Assembly (NCBI GenBank): GCA_037039925.1
Contig: JAXRKP010000591.1
Span: forward strand, 127,501-191,500
Length of the DNA stretch: 64,000 nt
DNA from: Doris montereyensis
Taxonomy: Eukaryota > Mollusca > Gastropoda > Nudibranchia > Dorididae
Direction of reading: 5' to 3'
The notes under the pieces were generated by a model. It was not told the DNA's origin. It searched no databases and was given only the letters and a program-made list of their open reading frames with translations. The translations under genes and the position numbers were made by a program. Of the stretch, positions 1 to 12,385 are shown piece by piece (within the stretch, counting starts at the first letter, position 1; each line of letters starts with the position of its first letter).

Positions 1-382
1 AAGAAGACGAAGAAGAAGAAAAGAAAGAAGAAGAAGAAGAAGAAGAAGAAAAAGAAGAAGAAGAAGAAGAAGAAGAAAAAAGAAGAAGAAGAAGAAGAAA
101 AAAGAATAAGAAGATGAAGAAGAAAAAGAATAAGAAGAAGAAAAAGGAAGAAGAAAGAAGAAGAAGAAGAAGAAGAAGAAGAAGAACAAGAACAAGAAGA
201 AGAACAAGAAGAAGAAGAAGAAGAAGAAGAAGAAGAAAAAGAAGAAGAAGAAGAAGAAGAAGAAGAAGAAGAAGAAGAAGAAGAAGAAGAAGAAGAAGAA
301 GAAGAAGAAGAAGAAGAAGAAGAAGAAGAAGAAGAAGAAGAAGAAGAAGAAGAAGAAGAAGAAGAAGAAGAAGAAGAAGAAG

Positions 383-413
<31 letters not shown>

Positions 414-530
414 TAAAAGAAGAAGAAGAAGAAGAAGAAAAAGGAAGAAGAAAAAGAAGAAGAAAAAATAATAAGAAGAAGAAGAAAAAATAAGAAGAAG
501 AAGAAGGAGAAAGAAGAAGAAGAAGAAGAT
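1..530. repeat. GAA trinucleotide microsatellite
   Basis: Almost pure purine tract of AAG/GAA units with a few interruptions (AAAAAG, CAAGAA, TTAAAAG near 413). Such a mirror-symmetric homopurine tract can form triplex DNA. The arginine/lysine-rich reading frame across it is an artefact of the repeat. The array starts at the window edge, so its true length is unknown. Confidence 0.97.
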
Positions 531-1009
531 CATATACATGCACACTTTCTAGATCAGAGCACATACATACCTGTGTTATCTTTACATTCAAATTCACTGC
601 ACTTCTTCGCACAAGAATAAACTGGTTGTTACAATCTAACCTGCATGGGCAACCCTAGCTGACACATAACAAGCACTAACTAAATTGACGAGTTAACTAT
701 GTAGATCATAGGCACTAAATCTTGACACTTGTTACAGGTTACTACAAGCTTCACTTGAAGGTAAGGCCCCTGTCAGCAAACCATAGAGATAATAATATAC
801 CAAGGTGATAGATAAATTGAGCTTATTGTGGATAATATTAATAACCCATTAATTGATGTTGACTATGACATCATCGGCAGCTCGTTGACACTTGCACAGT
901 GGTAACCAATGGTCTGATTTGTTTCATAGACATCATTGGCGTAGAGGATGTTTTTCCATTGAACTGAAATCCAATTAAGTATTGTTTTACAAGAGTTTCC
1001 AGATTGAGG
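531..1009. other. non-repetitive spacer, nothing recognised
   Basis: Mixed-composition sequence between the GAA array and the 42-bp minisatellite. I see no long reading frame, tRNA-like boxes or recognised element. Confidence 0.6.
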
Positions 1010-2456
1010 TCATCATGGCACTAAAACCCCATGGACACTTGCTGATTGTGGTTATCATAGCACTAAATACACATTGACACTTGCTTATTGTGGTCATCAT
1101 AGCACTAAATACCCATGCACACTTGCTTATTGTGGTCATCATAGCACTAAATACCCATGCACACTTGCTGATTGTGGTTATCATAGCACTAAATACCCAT
1201 GCACACTTGCTGATTGTAGTCATCATAGCACTAAATACCCATTGACACTTGTTTATTGTGGATATCATAGCACTAAATACCCATTAACACTTGACACTTA
1301 TTGAGGTTATCATAGCACTAAATACCCATTGACACTTGCTTATTGTGGTCATCATAGCACTAAATACCCATTGACACTTGCTTATTGTGGTTATCATAGC
1401 ACTAAATACCCATGCACGCTTGTTTATTGTGGTCATCATAGCACTAAATACCCATTGACACTTGCTGCTTGTGATTATCATAGCACTAAATACCCATTGA
1501 CACTTGCTTATTGTGGTTATCATAGCACTAAATACCCATGCACACTTGCTGATTGTAGTCATCATAGCACTAAATACCCATTGACACTTGTTTATTGTGG
1601 TTATCATAGCACTAAATACACATTGACACTTGCTTATTGTTGTTATCATAGCACTAAATACCCATTGACACTTGCTTATTGTGGTTATCATAGCACTAAA
1701 TACACATTGACACTTGCTGATTGTGGTTATCATAGCACTAAATACCCATTGACACTTGCTTATTGTGGTTATCATAGCACTAAATATACATTGACACTTG
1801 CTTATTGTGGTTATCATAGCACTAAATACCCATTGACACTTGCTTATTGTGGTTATCATAGCACTAAATACACATTGACACTTGTTTATTGTGGTTATCA
1901 TAGCACTAAATACCCATTGACACTTGCTTATTGTGGTTATCATAGCACTAAATACCCATTGACTCTTGCATGGATTGTGGTTATCATAGCACTAAATACC
2001 CATGGACCCTTGCTTATTGTGTGGTTATCATAGCACTAAATACACATGGACACTTGCTGATTGTGGTCATCATAGCACTAAATACCCATGGACACTTGCT
2101 GCTTGTGGTCATCATAGCACTAAATAATTACTGATTGTGGTTACATGGACACTTGCTGATTGTGGTCATCATAGCACTAAATACCCATGGACACTTGCTG
2201 CTTGTGGTCATCATAGCACTAAATACACATGGACACTTGCTGATTGTGGTCATCATAGCACTAAATACATATGGACACTTGCTGATTGTGGTCATCATAG
2301 CACTAAATACACATGGACACTTGTTGATTGTGGTTATCATAGCACTAAATACCCATTGACACTTGCTGATTGTGGTTATCATAGCACTAAATACGCATGA
2401 ACACTTGCTGATTGTGGTTATCATAGCACTAAATACCCATGGACACTTGCTGATTA
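1010..2456. repeat. 42-bp minisatellite
   Basis: About 34 tandem copies of a 42-bp unit whose core is CATAGCACTAAATACCCAT, followed by a variable ACACTTGCTTATTGTGG part. Units differ at a few positions (CATTGACAC or CATGCACAC; GGTTATCAT or GGTCATCAT). Because 42 is 14 codons, open frames with a 14-residue period occur on both strands. These are by-products of the unit length, with no start context, splice sites or signal peptide. The order of unit variants is irregular, as expected from unequal crossover or slippage. Confidence 0.95.
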
Positions 2457-2544
2457 CTGCCTGACGTGTTGTATTATTGTGTTTGGTATTATAGTCTATT
2501 AGAAGCATGTGTATAATATAAGTACGGGAATAGGGAAGTAATGC

Positions 2545-2607
<63 letters not shown>

Positions 2608-2614
2608 AAGATAG

Positions 2615-2711
<97 letters not shown>

Positions 2712-2775
2712 TATAGATAAAGATAGATAGATAGATAGGTAGATAGATATATAGATAAATAGATAGATAGATAGA

Positions 2776-2809
<34 letters not shown>

Positions 2810-2990
2810 CAAACATAGATAAACAGATGTGATAGATAGATACATACATAGAATGATAGATAGACAGATAGATAGATAGATAGATGATAGATAGACAGAT
2901 AGAAAGATAGATATACAAATACATAGATAGATATATAGATAGATATATAGATAGAGAGATAGAGAGAGATAAATACGTAGATGAAATGGT

Positions 2991-3024
<34 letters not shown>

Positions 3025-3070
3025 CAATATATAAATATACATTGATGACGATATATATAGATATATAGAT

Positions 3071-3154
<84 letters not shown>

Positions 3155-3160
3155 ATACCA

Positions 3161-3232
3161 CAAAGGGAGATTACTGACTGAAGAAACAGAAAAGTAAAGA
3201 GAAGAAAGCTACTAGATAAATAGATAGCTAAA
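3161..3232 (+). mobile_element. LINE fragment inside the GATA array (copy 1)
   Basis: The island reads GAGATTACTGACTGAAGAAA, identical over 20 bases to the LINE at 25367-25386, then continues with recognisable similarity (AAAGAGAAGAAAGCTACTA here, AAAGAGAAAAAAACTACTA there). It corresponds to a piece of the LINE reading frame between the endonuclease and reverse transcriptase regions. Past about 3214 the sequence degrades into GATA-like units. Confidence 0.75.
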
Positions 3233-3284
3233 ATACATAGATATATATATATATATATATATAGATAGATAGGTAGATAGATAT

Positions 3285-3371
<87 letters not shown>

Positions 3372-3632
3372 CATACATACATACATATATAGATACATAC
3401 ATAGATAGACATATATATAGATAGATACATGATAGATAGATAGATAGACAGATGGATAGATATATAGATAAATAAATAGACAGATAGATAGATAGATAGA
3501 TAGATAGATATACAAATACACAGATATACATATAGATAGATAGATAGAGAAAGAGAGAGAGAGATAGATAAATAAATACATACATATGTGTGTGTGTGTT
3601 TATATATATATATATATAAAGATAGATAAATA

Positions 3633-3710
3633 CCCAAAGGGAGATTATTGACTGAAGAAACAGAAAAGGAAAGAGAAAAAAGCTACTAGATAAATAGATA
3701 GCTAAAATAC
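3633..3710 (+). mobile_element. LINE fragment inside the GATA array (copy 2)
   Basis: Second copy of the island at 3161-3232, in the same orientation, about 470 bp away. It shares the GACTGAAGAAACAGAAAAG stretch, and its GGAAAGAGAAAAAAGCTACT matches the LINE at about 25398-25418 slightly better than copy 1 does. Both copies are followed by TAGATAAATAGATAGCTAAA before the GATA tract resumes, so the island was duplicated together with flanking microsatellite. Confidence 0.75.
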
Positions 3711-3722
3711 ATAGATAGATAT

Positions 3723-3836
<114 letters not shown>

Positions 3837-3865
3837 GGATTGATGGATAGATAGATAGGTGGCTA

Positions 3866-4044
<179 letters not shown>

Positions 4045-4058
4045 AGATAAAGAGAGAG

Positions 4059-4143
<85 letters not shown>

Positions 4144-4404
4144 CGATATATAGATAGATAGATAGATAGATAGATATTGGATGTTTAGGTGCCTTACATG
4201 CTCAAATCCGACTATCTTGTGTTGCAATAGAATCTAAAAAAATTATACTTTTATTTCAATATTTAGTGTATACCACCCTCTTTCCTGTCGAGCCCCTGGA
4301 TGCAACAAAATGAACAGTTCGGAGTCAAATTCCTTATCCCCTAAAACTTTTAAGAGAGATGTGTATAAATCGTCTTGGAAGTTTTAGCTACGCTTTTCTA
4401 CTTT

Positions 4405-4600
4405 GAGGGGACCCGGTAGTCCAGAGGCAAGGTGTCAGCCTCTCAACCAAAAGGTAGTGGATTCGAGTTTCGCCAACACTCGAAAAATGTTCTCGAGTTC
4501 TTTCAAGTAAAATCTACCCCCCCCCCCGAGACGATGAAAAGGAGGTCCCGTGTGCAGATTACAACACTCCGGGCATGTTAAAGATCCCTTGGCTGTTTAG
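4405..4600 (+). mobile_element. tRNA-derived SINE
   Basis: Contains a pol III A-box-like stretch (TAGTCCAGAGGCAAGG, from 4417) and a B-box-like stretch (GATTCGAGTTT, 4460-4470) about 43 bp apart, as in tRNA genes. Downstream lies a GGGCATGTTAAAGATCCCTT block (4571-4590), which resembles a conserved box I associate with many marine invertebrate SINEs. The tRNA-like part does not fold convincingly as a functional tRNA. The 3' end is unclear. About 220 bp of unrecognised sequence precede it, and about 250 bp follow it. Confidence 0.65.
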
Positions 4601-4857
4601 ATGCCAGTCTCGGCGGCAAAATTAAAAACCCTACCAAAACCCCCGAGATCACCTCAGTTGTGGATGTGGGTAAATCAAATCAACATTTCTGCTCTGTCTT
4701 TACGGATCGTACCCGTGAAAAAGCAAACCTTCAATGCTCCATTCACTAAAAAAAAAAAAAAAGTCACAAATTTACAGCCAGTAAGAGTCATTTTTGTTGT
4801 CAGAAAGCCTTGGTTTTGGATCAGCTGTTTGGTGAAATGCCTGTGCGCCAGTTGAAC

Positions 4858-5163
4858 TCAGAAAACGATTAAATTAATGCTAGATCTATGTTTTCTTTTC
4901 TCTCTTTTCTGTTCAAGTAGATATTGAAGCCCAGCAATGCTTTTCTTTTTTCCATCTAATGTTTCTATGACGGTCATGTCTTTTGATTCTTGCGATGAGC
5001 TCTTCCTTGTTTCATGAGGTTTGCATTCACCCATGACAAAATCGAAAAGGTCACGATTCCAGTTCTTCACAAATTTTTCAGATCTATTGATATATTTTGA
5101 TATCCAAGATCTAGAGACTGTACCTGGAACTTGTTCTTTGGCTATTCTAAACGTATCAGCCAT
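4858..5163 (-). pseudogene. Tc1/mariner-like transposase N-terminal fragment
   Basis: A 101-residue frame with a bipartite helix-turn-helix look. The first half has SRSWISKYINRSEKFVKNW, resembling the first DNA-binding helices of Tc1/mariner-type transposases. The second half has a KKKSIAGLQYLLEQKREK stretch resembling the second helix-turn-helix. No DDE catalytic domain follows in any frame, so at best this is a 5' fragment. The assignment rests on motif resemblance only; it could be an unrelated small frame. Confidence 0.35.
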
Positions 5164-5379
5164 TATTCAATAAATCCATCGTTTTGTTTCTGTGTCAGCA
5201 ACCCAGGTCATTATTTTTTTTATATTTCTCTTGTTGTTGCTAAATGGCCGCTCAAATTACAACAACAAAAACAACAACCAGCAAAGAAAGCCCCGCCGAA
5301 TGTGAACCTGACTGTCTCAATCCACATTTATTGAAAAAGGTCGCTAATGAAATATAAGTTTTCCTCTTTCTGATATTTT

Positions 5380-5692
<313 letters not shown>

Positions 5693-5695
<3 letters not shown>

Positions 5696-5996
5696 CTCTA
5701 TCTGTCCTTCTCACCTTTTATTACTTACTTATTTTCATATTTTTATTTCATTCTAGATCTGAACCTTCCACTCTCGCTCTTTATTCACACCCCCCCCCCC
5801 CTCTGTTACGTCACTGTCTTTTTTCCCTTCTTTCTCCTTTATGTTTTTCTTCTGACATCACATTGTGTGATGCCGGAGGTATTACTTAGATCTAGATTCT
5901 AAATATTTCTCGTTTGTTGTCTGGCGAACGGTTATACCCGAAACGTCACGTGTTTGTTCTGTTTTTATTAGTGGAGTTGTCACTTATTGTCATATA
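5693..5996 (+). repeat. dispersed repeat family X, copy A
   Basis: About 300 bp that match the reverse complement of 63349-63660 along their whole length. Shared blocks include ATTTCATTCTAGATCTGAAC, ATATTTCTCGTTTGTTGTCT, GAAACGTCACGTGTTTGTTC and AGTGGAGTTGTCACTTATTG. Both copies have a GA/CT microsatellite at the same end. No coding sequence is visible, so it may be a non-autonomous transposon or the 3' end of a retroelement. Confidence 0.85.
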
Positions 5997-5999
5997 TCG

Positions 6000-6510
6000 C
6001 CTATACAATTAAAGAAGGGCTTCAGGCTCCATACAAAAGAGCTATCACCAATCTGTTTCTGAAACAAGGACAGATAATTTTGCGCGCTAACGCCCCATTA
6101 GTCTAACATATATCATAAGAATCATATCTAATATATCCTTGAAGTGGGGGTCGGGCGGGTGGTCATGGGAAATGTCCCGTGGCGTGGGTTGATCAACGTA
6201 ATTGGTCAGAATAGAAGTAAGTATTCCAAACCGGGCCGGCCCCTGTGCGACCGGCCGCGAAATCTAAATTTCCCCTCTTTTCACCCTACTGTCACTCAAT
6301 CAATTGTATGATAATATGAATGAAACGCACATAGAAATAAAGAAAATTCAAGCTCTTTCGCATGGTGTTTGTTTTGTTTGTATTGTATGAGTATGAAAGA
6401 GAGAAAGCAGCAGTGAAAATACGACTTATGTCAAATTTTATCGATTTTTAGAGCCTTTCGAAACGGACGAGGTGACCTTCCTCTCTTCAAAGCCTTGAGA
6501 AATAGAACTC
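6000..6510. other. unassigned sequence
   Basis: Low-repeat DNA with moderate GC (about 6130-6260 includes GGGCCGGCCCC and CGACCGGCCGCG). I see no frame or element here. It lies upstream of the candidate promoter at 6519-6578. Confidence 0.4.
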
Positions 6511-6518
6511 AAAAGCCA

Positions 6519-6578
6519 TGACGTCACACGACCATAATAACATTGTCTCTGGTTCTAAACAATGAACCAAGATGGCGG
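6519..6578 (+). promoter_or_regulatory. candidate promoter elements (CRE and YY1-like)
   Basis: A perfect cAMP-response palindrome TGACGTCA is at 6519-6526. CAAGATGGCGG, the YY1-type motif common at TATA-less metazoan start sites, is at 6568-6578. An ATG inside the YY1 motif (6572) opens a 13-codon upstream frame. A possible first coding exon with a good splice donor follows at 6672. The promoter role is inferred from motifs alone. Confidence 0.4.
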
Positions 6579-6671
6579 TGCAATCAATCACGTCGCTGTT
6601 GAAGTATTTTTAAAGCTAACAAAACTCCATATCAAGAGGAGAAAATCGCTACAAACTACAATTGTACAACA

Positions 6672-6785
6672 ATGGGCATGTGGTTTCGTTCCATTTTGAT
6701 GACGGGGTCATGGAAGGATCGAAGACTGACTACCCGTACTAATAGTGCTAGCCAGAGGATTAAAGATCAACATGCGAATTTGAAG
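6672..6785 (+). CDS. candidate first exon of an unidentified gene
   Basis: An ATG at 6672 opens a frame that runs 38 codons to a consensus splice donor (AAG/GTAAGC at 6785/6786). The peptide (starting MGMWFRSILMTGSW, basic after residue 14, ending QHANLK) matches no family I recognise. It lies about 100 bp downstream of YY1-like and CRE motifs. If the frame is read through the donor it becomes hydrophobic and ends after 87 codons, so splicing at 6785 is the more natural reading. No downstream exon is identifiable; the microsatellites at 7.2-7.9 kb would sit in its intron. It may equally be chance. Confidence 0.28.
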
Positions 6786-7156
6786 GTAAGCCTTGTCTTT
6801 GTTTTGCCTAGATCTAGACCTATCACTGTTTGTTGTTCTTTATTAAATAATCTATTAGGCTATATCATATGGCACCGGCTAAAGTCTATAATTCATGCAC
6901 TCTTGTCGTCTTACTTCAACTTCAAGCAGTTCTGATAATATCAGATTAATAAATTATTGATCATTAGATCTGCTACTACCTGCTTCTGCTGCGACCACTA
7001 ACCACAGCTACATTAAATTTACTCATACCTTAGATCTACATTAATCGTTTAGAACATTAAGTCACAATGTTGATTGTTGTGAACATTGTATAGGCTACTG
7101 TCATGGTTCCATGTAGGTCTAGGCCTGCATGTATTTCTATGTATTCTATCGCATTT
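6786..7156. other. unassigned sequence
   Basis: AT-rich sequence with scattered TCTAGATCT motifs. No supported feature. Confidence 0.4.
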
Positions 7157-7184
7157 GTTCTTCTTCTTCTTCTTCTTCTTCTTC

Positions 7185-7267
<83 letters not shown>

Positions 7268-7299
7268 CTATTATCATCATTTTAATTATATTATTATTA

Positions 7300-7370
<71 letters not shown>

Positions 7371-7375
7371 GTTAT
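7157..7375. repeat. TTC and TTA trinucleotide microsatellite
   Basis: TTC units (about 7157-7185) run into long TTA/ATT tracts (7186-7266 and 7288-7370). Poly-Leu, poly-Ile and poly-Tyr frames are artefacts. Confidence 0.96.
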
Positions 7376-7488
7376 TAGGTAGTAGTATGTAGTATGTATT
7401 ATGATTTTTAAACTTATGAGGAACAAAATATGATTAGTAGTTAGGAGGAGGAGTAGTAGATGAATAAAGTATTATTTTATTATTACAT

Positions 7489-7905
<417 letters not shown>

Positions 7906-7962
7906 AAAGGTAATGACACAAGATAATATGGCAAAGCCCTATAGGAACAAAGACGAGACAAC

Positions 7963-8161
7963 TACAAGGAATAGACAGAAAAAATCCTGGCCACCATGGG
8001 GATCGAACCCGCGACCTCTGCGTCAGCACCCATCGCCTCACCATGAAAAAAAGCGTGCTACCAACCGAGCTACGCTCCCATTTCGAGACGATGGGTGCCG
8101 ACGCAAAGGTAGCAGGTTCGACCCCATGGTGGCCAGATTTTTTATTCTGTCTATTCTTTGT
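7963..8161 (-). mobile_element. tRNA-derived SINE in head-to-head palindrome
   Basis: On the minus strand a tRNA-like head is readable: A box TAGCTCGGTTGGTAGCACGC (about 8073-8054) and B box GGTTCGATCCC (about 8010-8000), closely resembling tRNA. Its B-box-to-tail part is repeated on the plus strand at 8085-8161 in opposite orientation (GGTTCGACCCCATGGTGGCC). The two arms of about 77 bp pair along their length, including a tail TTCTGTCTATTC. Only the left copy keeps an A box, which falls in the spacer. This looks like an inverted SINE pair or a foldback derivative. Confidence 0.75.
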
Positions 8162-8918
8162 ATTAGTATTAAATTGTTACATGTTTTACATGCTACAAAT
8201 CTCCCGTAGTTCCTCTCTTCCTCTTTCTATTGCATTATTATTATAATACTATTATGTCAATAAGCTGTTATTAATAAACTCAACAATTTGATGATAACGT
8301 CTGTGTTAGGAAATGTATTTACTGTCCTTTAAAAAAACAAACAATTCATGTCCCATGTCTCAATTGTTTTATCGGTGGTTATTTTGATAATAAAAAAAGT
8401 GTTTTCCTATTCTTATATTTACTAAGTAGATTTAGGAAACATTATTTGAACTCTTATAACACATTTTATATGACTATAATCTCCATGTCCATAACCTTAA
8501 TTGATAGACACTCAGACACACACATCTGTGGGCAGTTGGAAGGTTCTACTGGGAGCATATAAAGTATACACAATACTGCTGCCTGTAGAGTTTACCAGCA
8601 GTAATGTTAGGCATATAAACTGATTCCTTACAATAAAACTTATTATATTAGAACACAGCATCAGTTATTGTGTGATTCAGATATAGTAGGCAGACGAAGA
8701 CACAGTCACGTCCATCAATCCAATAATAATTGACCATGCACAAGTTCTGTAGAAGACCTTGCAAAATGTCAATATAAGTTCATTTGGGTTCATTAATTCA
8801 TCACGTATATGATAATGCAAAGGACAAGAAAGCATAAGTCAGTGTAGGCCATGAATTGATGATGTTGATTGACGATTACTACCTGGTACAAAGCATTGAA
8901 CTAAAGCAAGTAAAGGCG

Positions 8919-8920
<2 letters not shown>
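8162..8920. other. unassigned AT-rich sequence
   Basis: Single-copy looking DNA without long frames or recognisable repeats. Confidence 0.45.

Positions 8921-8969
<49 letters not shown>
8921..8969. repeat. TA dinucleotide microsatellite
   Basis: About 24 TA units following GTATTTA. Confidence 0.95.
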
Positions 8970-8971
<2 letters not shown>

Positions 8972-9440
8972 ATATAATACTGGACTAATAGAGGTATTAG
9001 AAGCATTTCCAAAACCCCGTCTTTGAGTGCACTGCAGTGCAGTTATGCGAGACCTGCCACTGACGTTTTGTCTTGTTGGAAGGTCGGGACTGATGCAAGT
9101 GTACGGGACATGCCATTAGCGGCATGCAAAGACACGGGACCCGCTTCAAAAGGGTTAATACTCTATATCAACATGAAGGACAACAGCTATATCTAATGGC
9201 AATTGACACAATGTTGGTGACACTTCTTTCCTCCCACACGGCATTGTCAGCCCAAAAACGTATCTCCACCTCCCTGTGGAAGATAGAGAGACAACATTTA
9301 TCACAGACGTCTTAATAACCAAACATAGCTCTACGGGCTTTAAATCGTTGTAAAATTCAGTTTAAACATAAATTCTCCAACAAGCTTATTCAATATAAGT
9401 TGAATAAATCATCTGAGCTGACACTCACCGACAAACACAT
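8970..9440. other. unassigned sequence
   Basis: Contains a 63-codon frame (9124-9315) with no recognisable domain; I treat it as chance. Nothing else seen. Confidence 0.4.
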
Positions 9441-10515
9441 CTAGAGGTCATCACTAGAATCTGATCAAGAGGTCAACACCAGAGTCTGATCAAGTGGTCA
9501 TCACCAGAGTCTGATCAAGTGGTCATCACCAGAGTTTGATCAAGTGGTCATCACCAGAGTCTGATCAAGTGGTCATCACCAGAGTTTGATCAAGAGTCTG
9601 ATCAAGTGATCATTACCAGAGTCTGATCAAGTGGTCATTACCAGAGTCTGATCAAGTGGTCATCACCAGAGTCTGATCATCACCTGTGATCAAGTGGTGG
9701 ATCATCAAGCGGTTATCACCAGAGTCTGATCAAGTGGTCATCACCAGAGTCTGATCAAGTGGTCATCTGATCAAGATCAAGTGGTCATCACCAGAGTCTG
9801 ATCAAGTGGTCATCACCAGAGTCTGATCAAGTGGTTATCACCAGAGTCTGATCAAGTGGTCATCACCAGAGTCTGATCAAGTTGTCATCACCAGAGTCTG
9901 ATCAAGTGGTCATCACCAGAGTCTGATCTGATCAAGTGGTCATTACCAGAGTCTGATCAAGTGGTCATCACCAGAGTCTGATCAAATGGTCATCACCAGA
10001 GTCATCACCAGAGTCTGATCAAGCGGATCAGAGTGATGTCATCACCAGAGTCTGATCAAGTGGTCATCACCAGAGTCTGATCAAGTGGTCATCACCAGAG
10101 TCTGATCAAGTGGTCATTACCAGAGTCTGATCAAGTGGTCATTACCAGAGTCTGATCAAGTGGTCATTACCAGAGTCTGATCAAACAGAGTTATCACCAG
10201 AGTGATTGATCAAGTGGTCATTACCAGAGTCTGATCGGTCATCACCAGAGTCTGATCAAGTGGTCATCACCAGAGTCTGATCAAACGATCAAGTTATCAC
10301 CAGAGTCTGATCAAGTGGTCATCACCAGAGTCTGATCAAGTGGTCATCACCAGAGTCTGATCTAGCGGTTATCACCAGAGTTTGAGTGGTCTGATCAAGT
10401 GGTCATCACCAGAGTCTGATGTTATCAGAGTTTGATAGCAGAGTTGAGCAAGTGGTCATCACCAGAGTCTGATCTAGCGGTTATCACGAGAGTCTGATGT
10501 CATAAGTCTGATCTG
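9441..10515. repeat. 25-bp minisatellite, main block
   Basis: About 40 units of 25 bp with the core GATCAAGTGGTCATCACC and the joint AGAGTCTGATC. The unit holds a TGATCA palindrome and the near-palindrome GGTCATCACC. Many units are truncated or fused (for example 9680-9710, 10190-10275, 10380-10510). Confidence 0.95.
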
Positions 10516-11785
10516 GTTATCATCAGTCTGGGGATGTAAATGGCAAGTGAAAAAATCTGAAAGTCTCTGAAATCTGAAACTTTCAGCCACCAAACCAAAC
10601 ACCTCTTGTATCATATTTAATCTTACACTTACAATAACAGCATCATGGGATCTCATCTTTCTCAACCTTCCTGATAATGATATACCTAGAAAGGAATTCA
10701 TCATTACAATCTTAACGACGTTGACAGCCAGAATTTGTTCTTAGACTTAAACATAGAAAGTTAGATCTAGATCAATCACATTTACTGGTGAATTCCGATC
10801 ATTAAACCTAAATTTTTGACAGGTCATCCCCAATTTGAGCCAGCTTACCTTTAACCTAGATCTAGTTTTGAAGATTCGCTTGTTATTACAACAGTTATAG
10901 CAGCTAGGCTACCAAATAGATCTAGTAATCTAACTCTAGTTCTACTACTACTAAAGTTATTGAAAAAAATGGATGGACAAATTCTAGACCTAGAAATTTA
11001 AATATACTCTCGTAGTTTTTAGACTCTAGATAACAATTAGACATAGATCTAGATATATCTAAATCTTACTAGATTGAATCCAGATATATCATAAAATAGC
11101 CTGTCTGTCTAGAATCTACATCTAGAAGAATCTAGATCTGGATAAACAACGTGTGCGTTTATTTTCAAGGTCTCTCTATCCGACTAGAATCTAGATCTAG
11201 ATCTCAATTTCCCTGGAACACTGAGCAAGGAATAATTTTAATCTATTAATTAACAAACTAGATCTAGATCGATTTATACGCTGAATACTAATCCAAGCTA
11301 TGGCCTAGGTAAGATATAGCCTATGGGTGTCAAGCCGTCATAATAAAAATCTATGTCACTTCACTCAAACAGATCGATCTTAATCTTGTCTAGCTCTAGA
11401 TCTAGACTATTGAATCACAATAAACCACAAATAGAATTATAACATAAATTGCAAATAACGCAATAGGAAATGTAAATTGACCTAGCTTCGAATTTCCTGG
11501 AATGAAAGAATGAAAAACCATTGACCGCAGATCACATTCACAACTGAACCGTACGATGCAGAGAGGCAAGAGGTAAGTCAGTGCATCTCAACATTGTCTA
11601 CTAAATCTATCCCCAAATCCTTTGTGCGAAAGGCTATTTCCACAACGAATGCGTTAGTAGATTTCAGACTAAAAAAATCTGAAAAATCTGAAAAGAAGTA
11701 AAGAAGTTTCCGATTTTTAAATCTGAAATCTTCCCGTGTGAGTAACAGAGCCTCACGGATCAGTGTGGAAATTGTAGTATAATCA
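10516..11785. other. spacer between two blocks of the same minisatellite
   Basis: About 1.27 kb, AT-rich and dense in TCTAGATCT-type motifs (10740-11410). 'AAATCTGAAA' clusters occur near both edges (10550-10580 and 11675-11740). A 76-codon minus-strand frame (10474-10704) has no recognisable motif and partly overlaps the minisatellite. It may be an insertion that split the array, or a deletion-and-spacer arrangement. No terminal repeats found. Confidence 0.5.
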
Positions 11786-12065
11786 AGGTGTCATCACGAG
11801 TCTGATCAAGGGGTCATCACCAGAATCAGATCAAGGGGTCATCACCAGTCTGATCAAGGGGTCATCACCAGAATGATCAAGTGGTCATCATCAGAGGCTG
11901 ATCAAAGGGTCATCACCAGAGTCTAATCAAGCGGTCATCACCAGAGTGTGATCAAAGGGTCATCACCAGAGTCTAAACAAGCGGTCATCACCAGAGTCTG
12001 ATGAAAGGGTCATCACCAGAGTCTGATCAATGGATCATCAGCAGAGTCTGATGAAAGGGTCATCG
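11786..12065. repeat. 25-bp minisatellite, second block
   Basis: About 11 diverged units of the same family (GGGTCATCACCAGAGTCTGA). These carry AAGGGGTCATC or AAAGGGTCATC, where the main block has AAGTGGTCATC. Confidence 0.92.
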
Positions 12066-12254
12066 CCGTCCATTTCCAGTTTCCATCCAGACTGATCTGG
12101 TATTCCTAGCAGTTTTGTCCCTCGCGAATGGCCTAGAAAACAAATTTCAAACCGTTGCAGTCGGTACACTGCAAACCTTTCATGAAAATAGATGATGATA
12201 ATGGTAAGAAAGTTTATTTGTTTTTTCACAATTTACCCCATCCACTATTTGTAG

Positions 12255-12385
12255 TAAGGCAAATGCGTGTTTATTGTCATTCCCAAGGAACACAATATCA
12301 AACCTAACGTAACTACTAGAATTCAAACCCGGGGTCTCATGATCCCAAGTCCATCAGCCTTACCACTCAGCCACCGACACCACAT
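12255..12385 (-). mobile_element. tRNA-derived SINE (family S), copy 1
   Basis: On the minus strand: A-box-like TGGCTGAGTGGTAAGG, then TTGGGATCATGAGACC, B box GGTTTGAATTC (12329-12319), and a tail containing TTGTGTTCCTTGGGAATGAC. The head resembles tRNA-Ser/Leu. The same order of blocks appears at 39338-39490, and part of it at 13798-13885, defining a family in this window. Confidence 0.75.

Noticed and set aside
114..416. 100-residue Arg-rich frame
   Set aside because: Pure translation of the GAA microsatellite.
987..2400. Frames of up to 234 residues with a 14-residue period on both strands
   Set aside because: The unit length 42 is a multiple of three; the frames end with the array and have no gene signals.
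4411..4475. Functional tRNA gene
   Set aside because: Box-like motifs only; the cloverleaf cannot be formed and SINE sequence follows.
7990..8080. Functional tRNA gene
   Set aside because: A and B boxes are present, but the spacing includes a poly-T run and no acceptor stem pairs; this is a SINE head.
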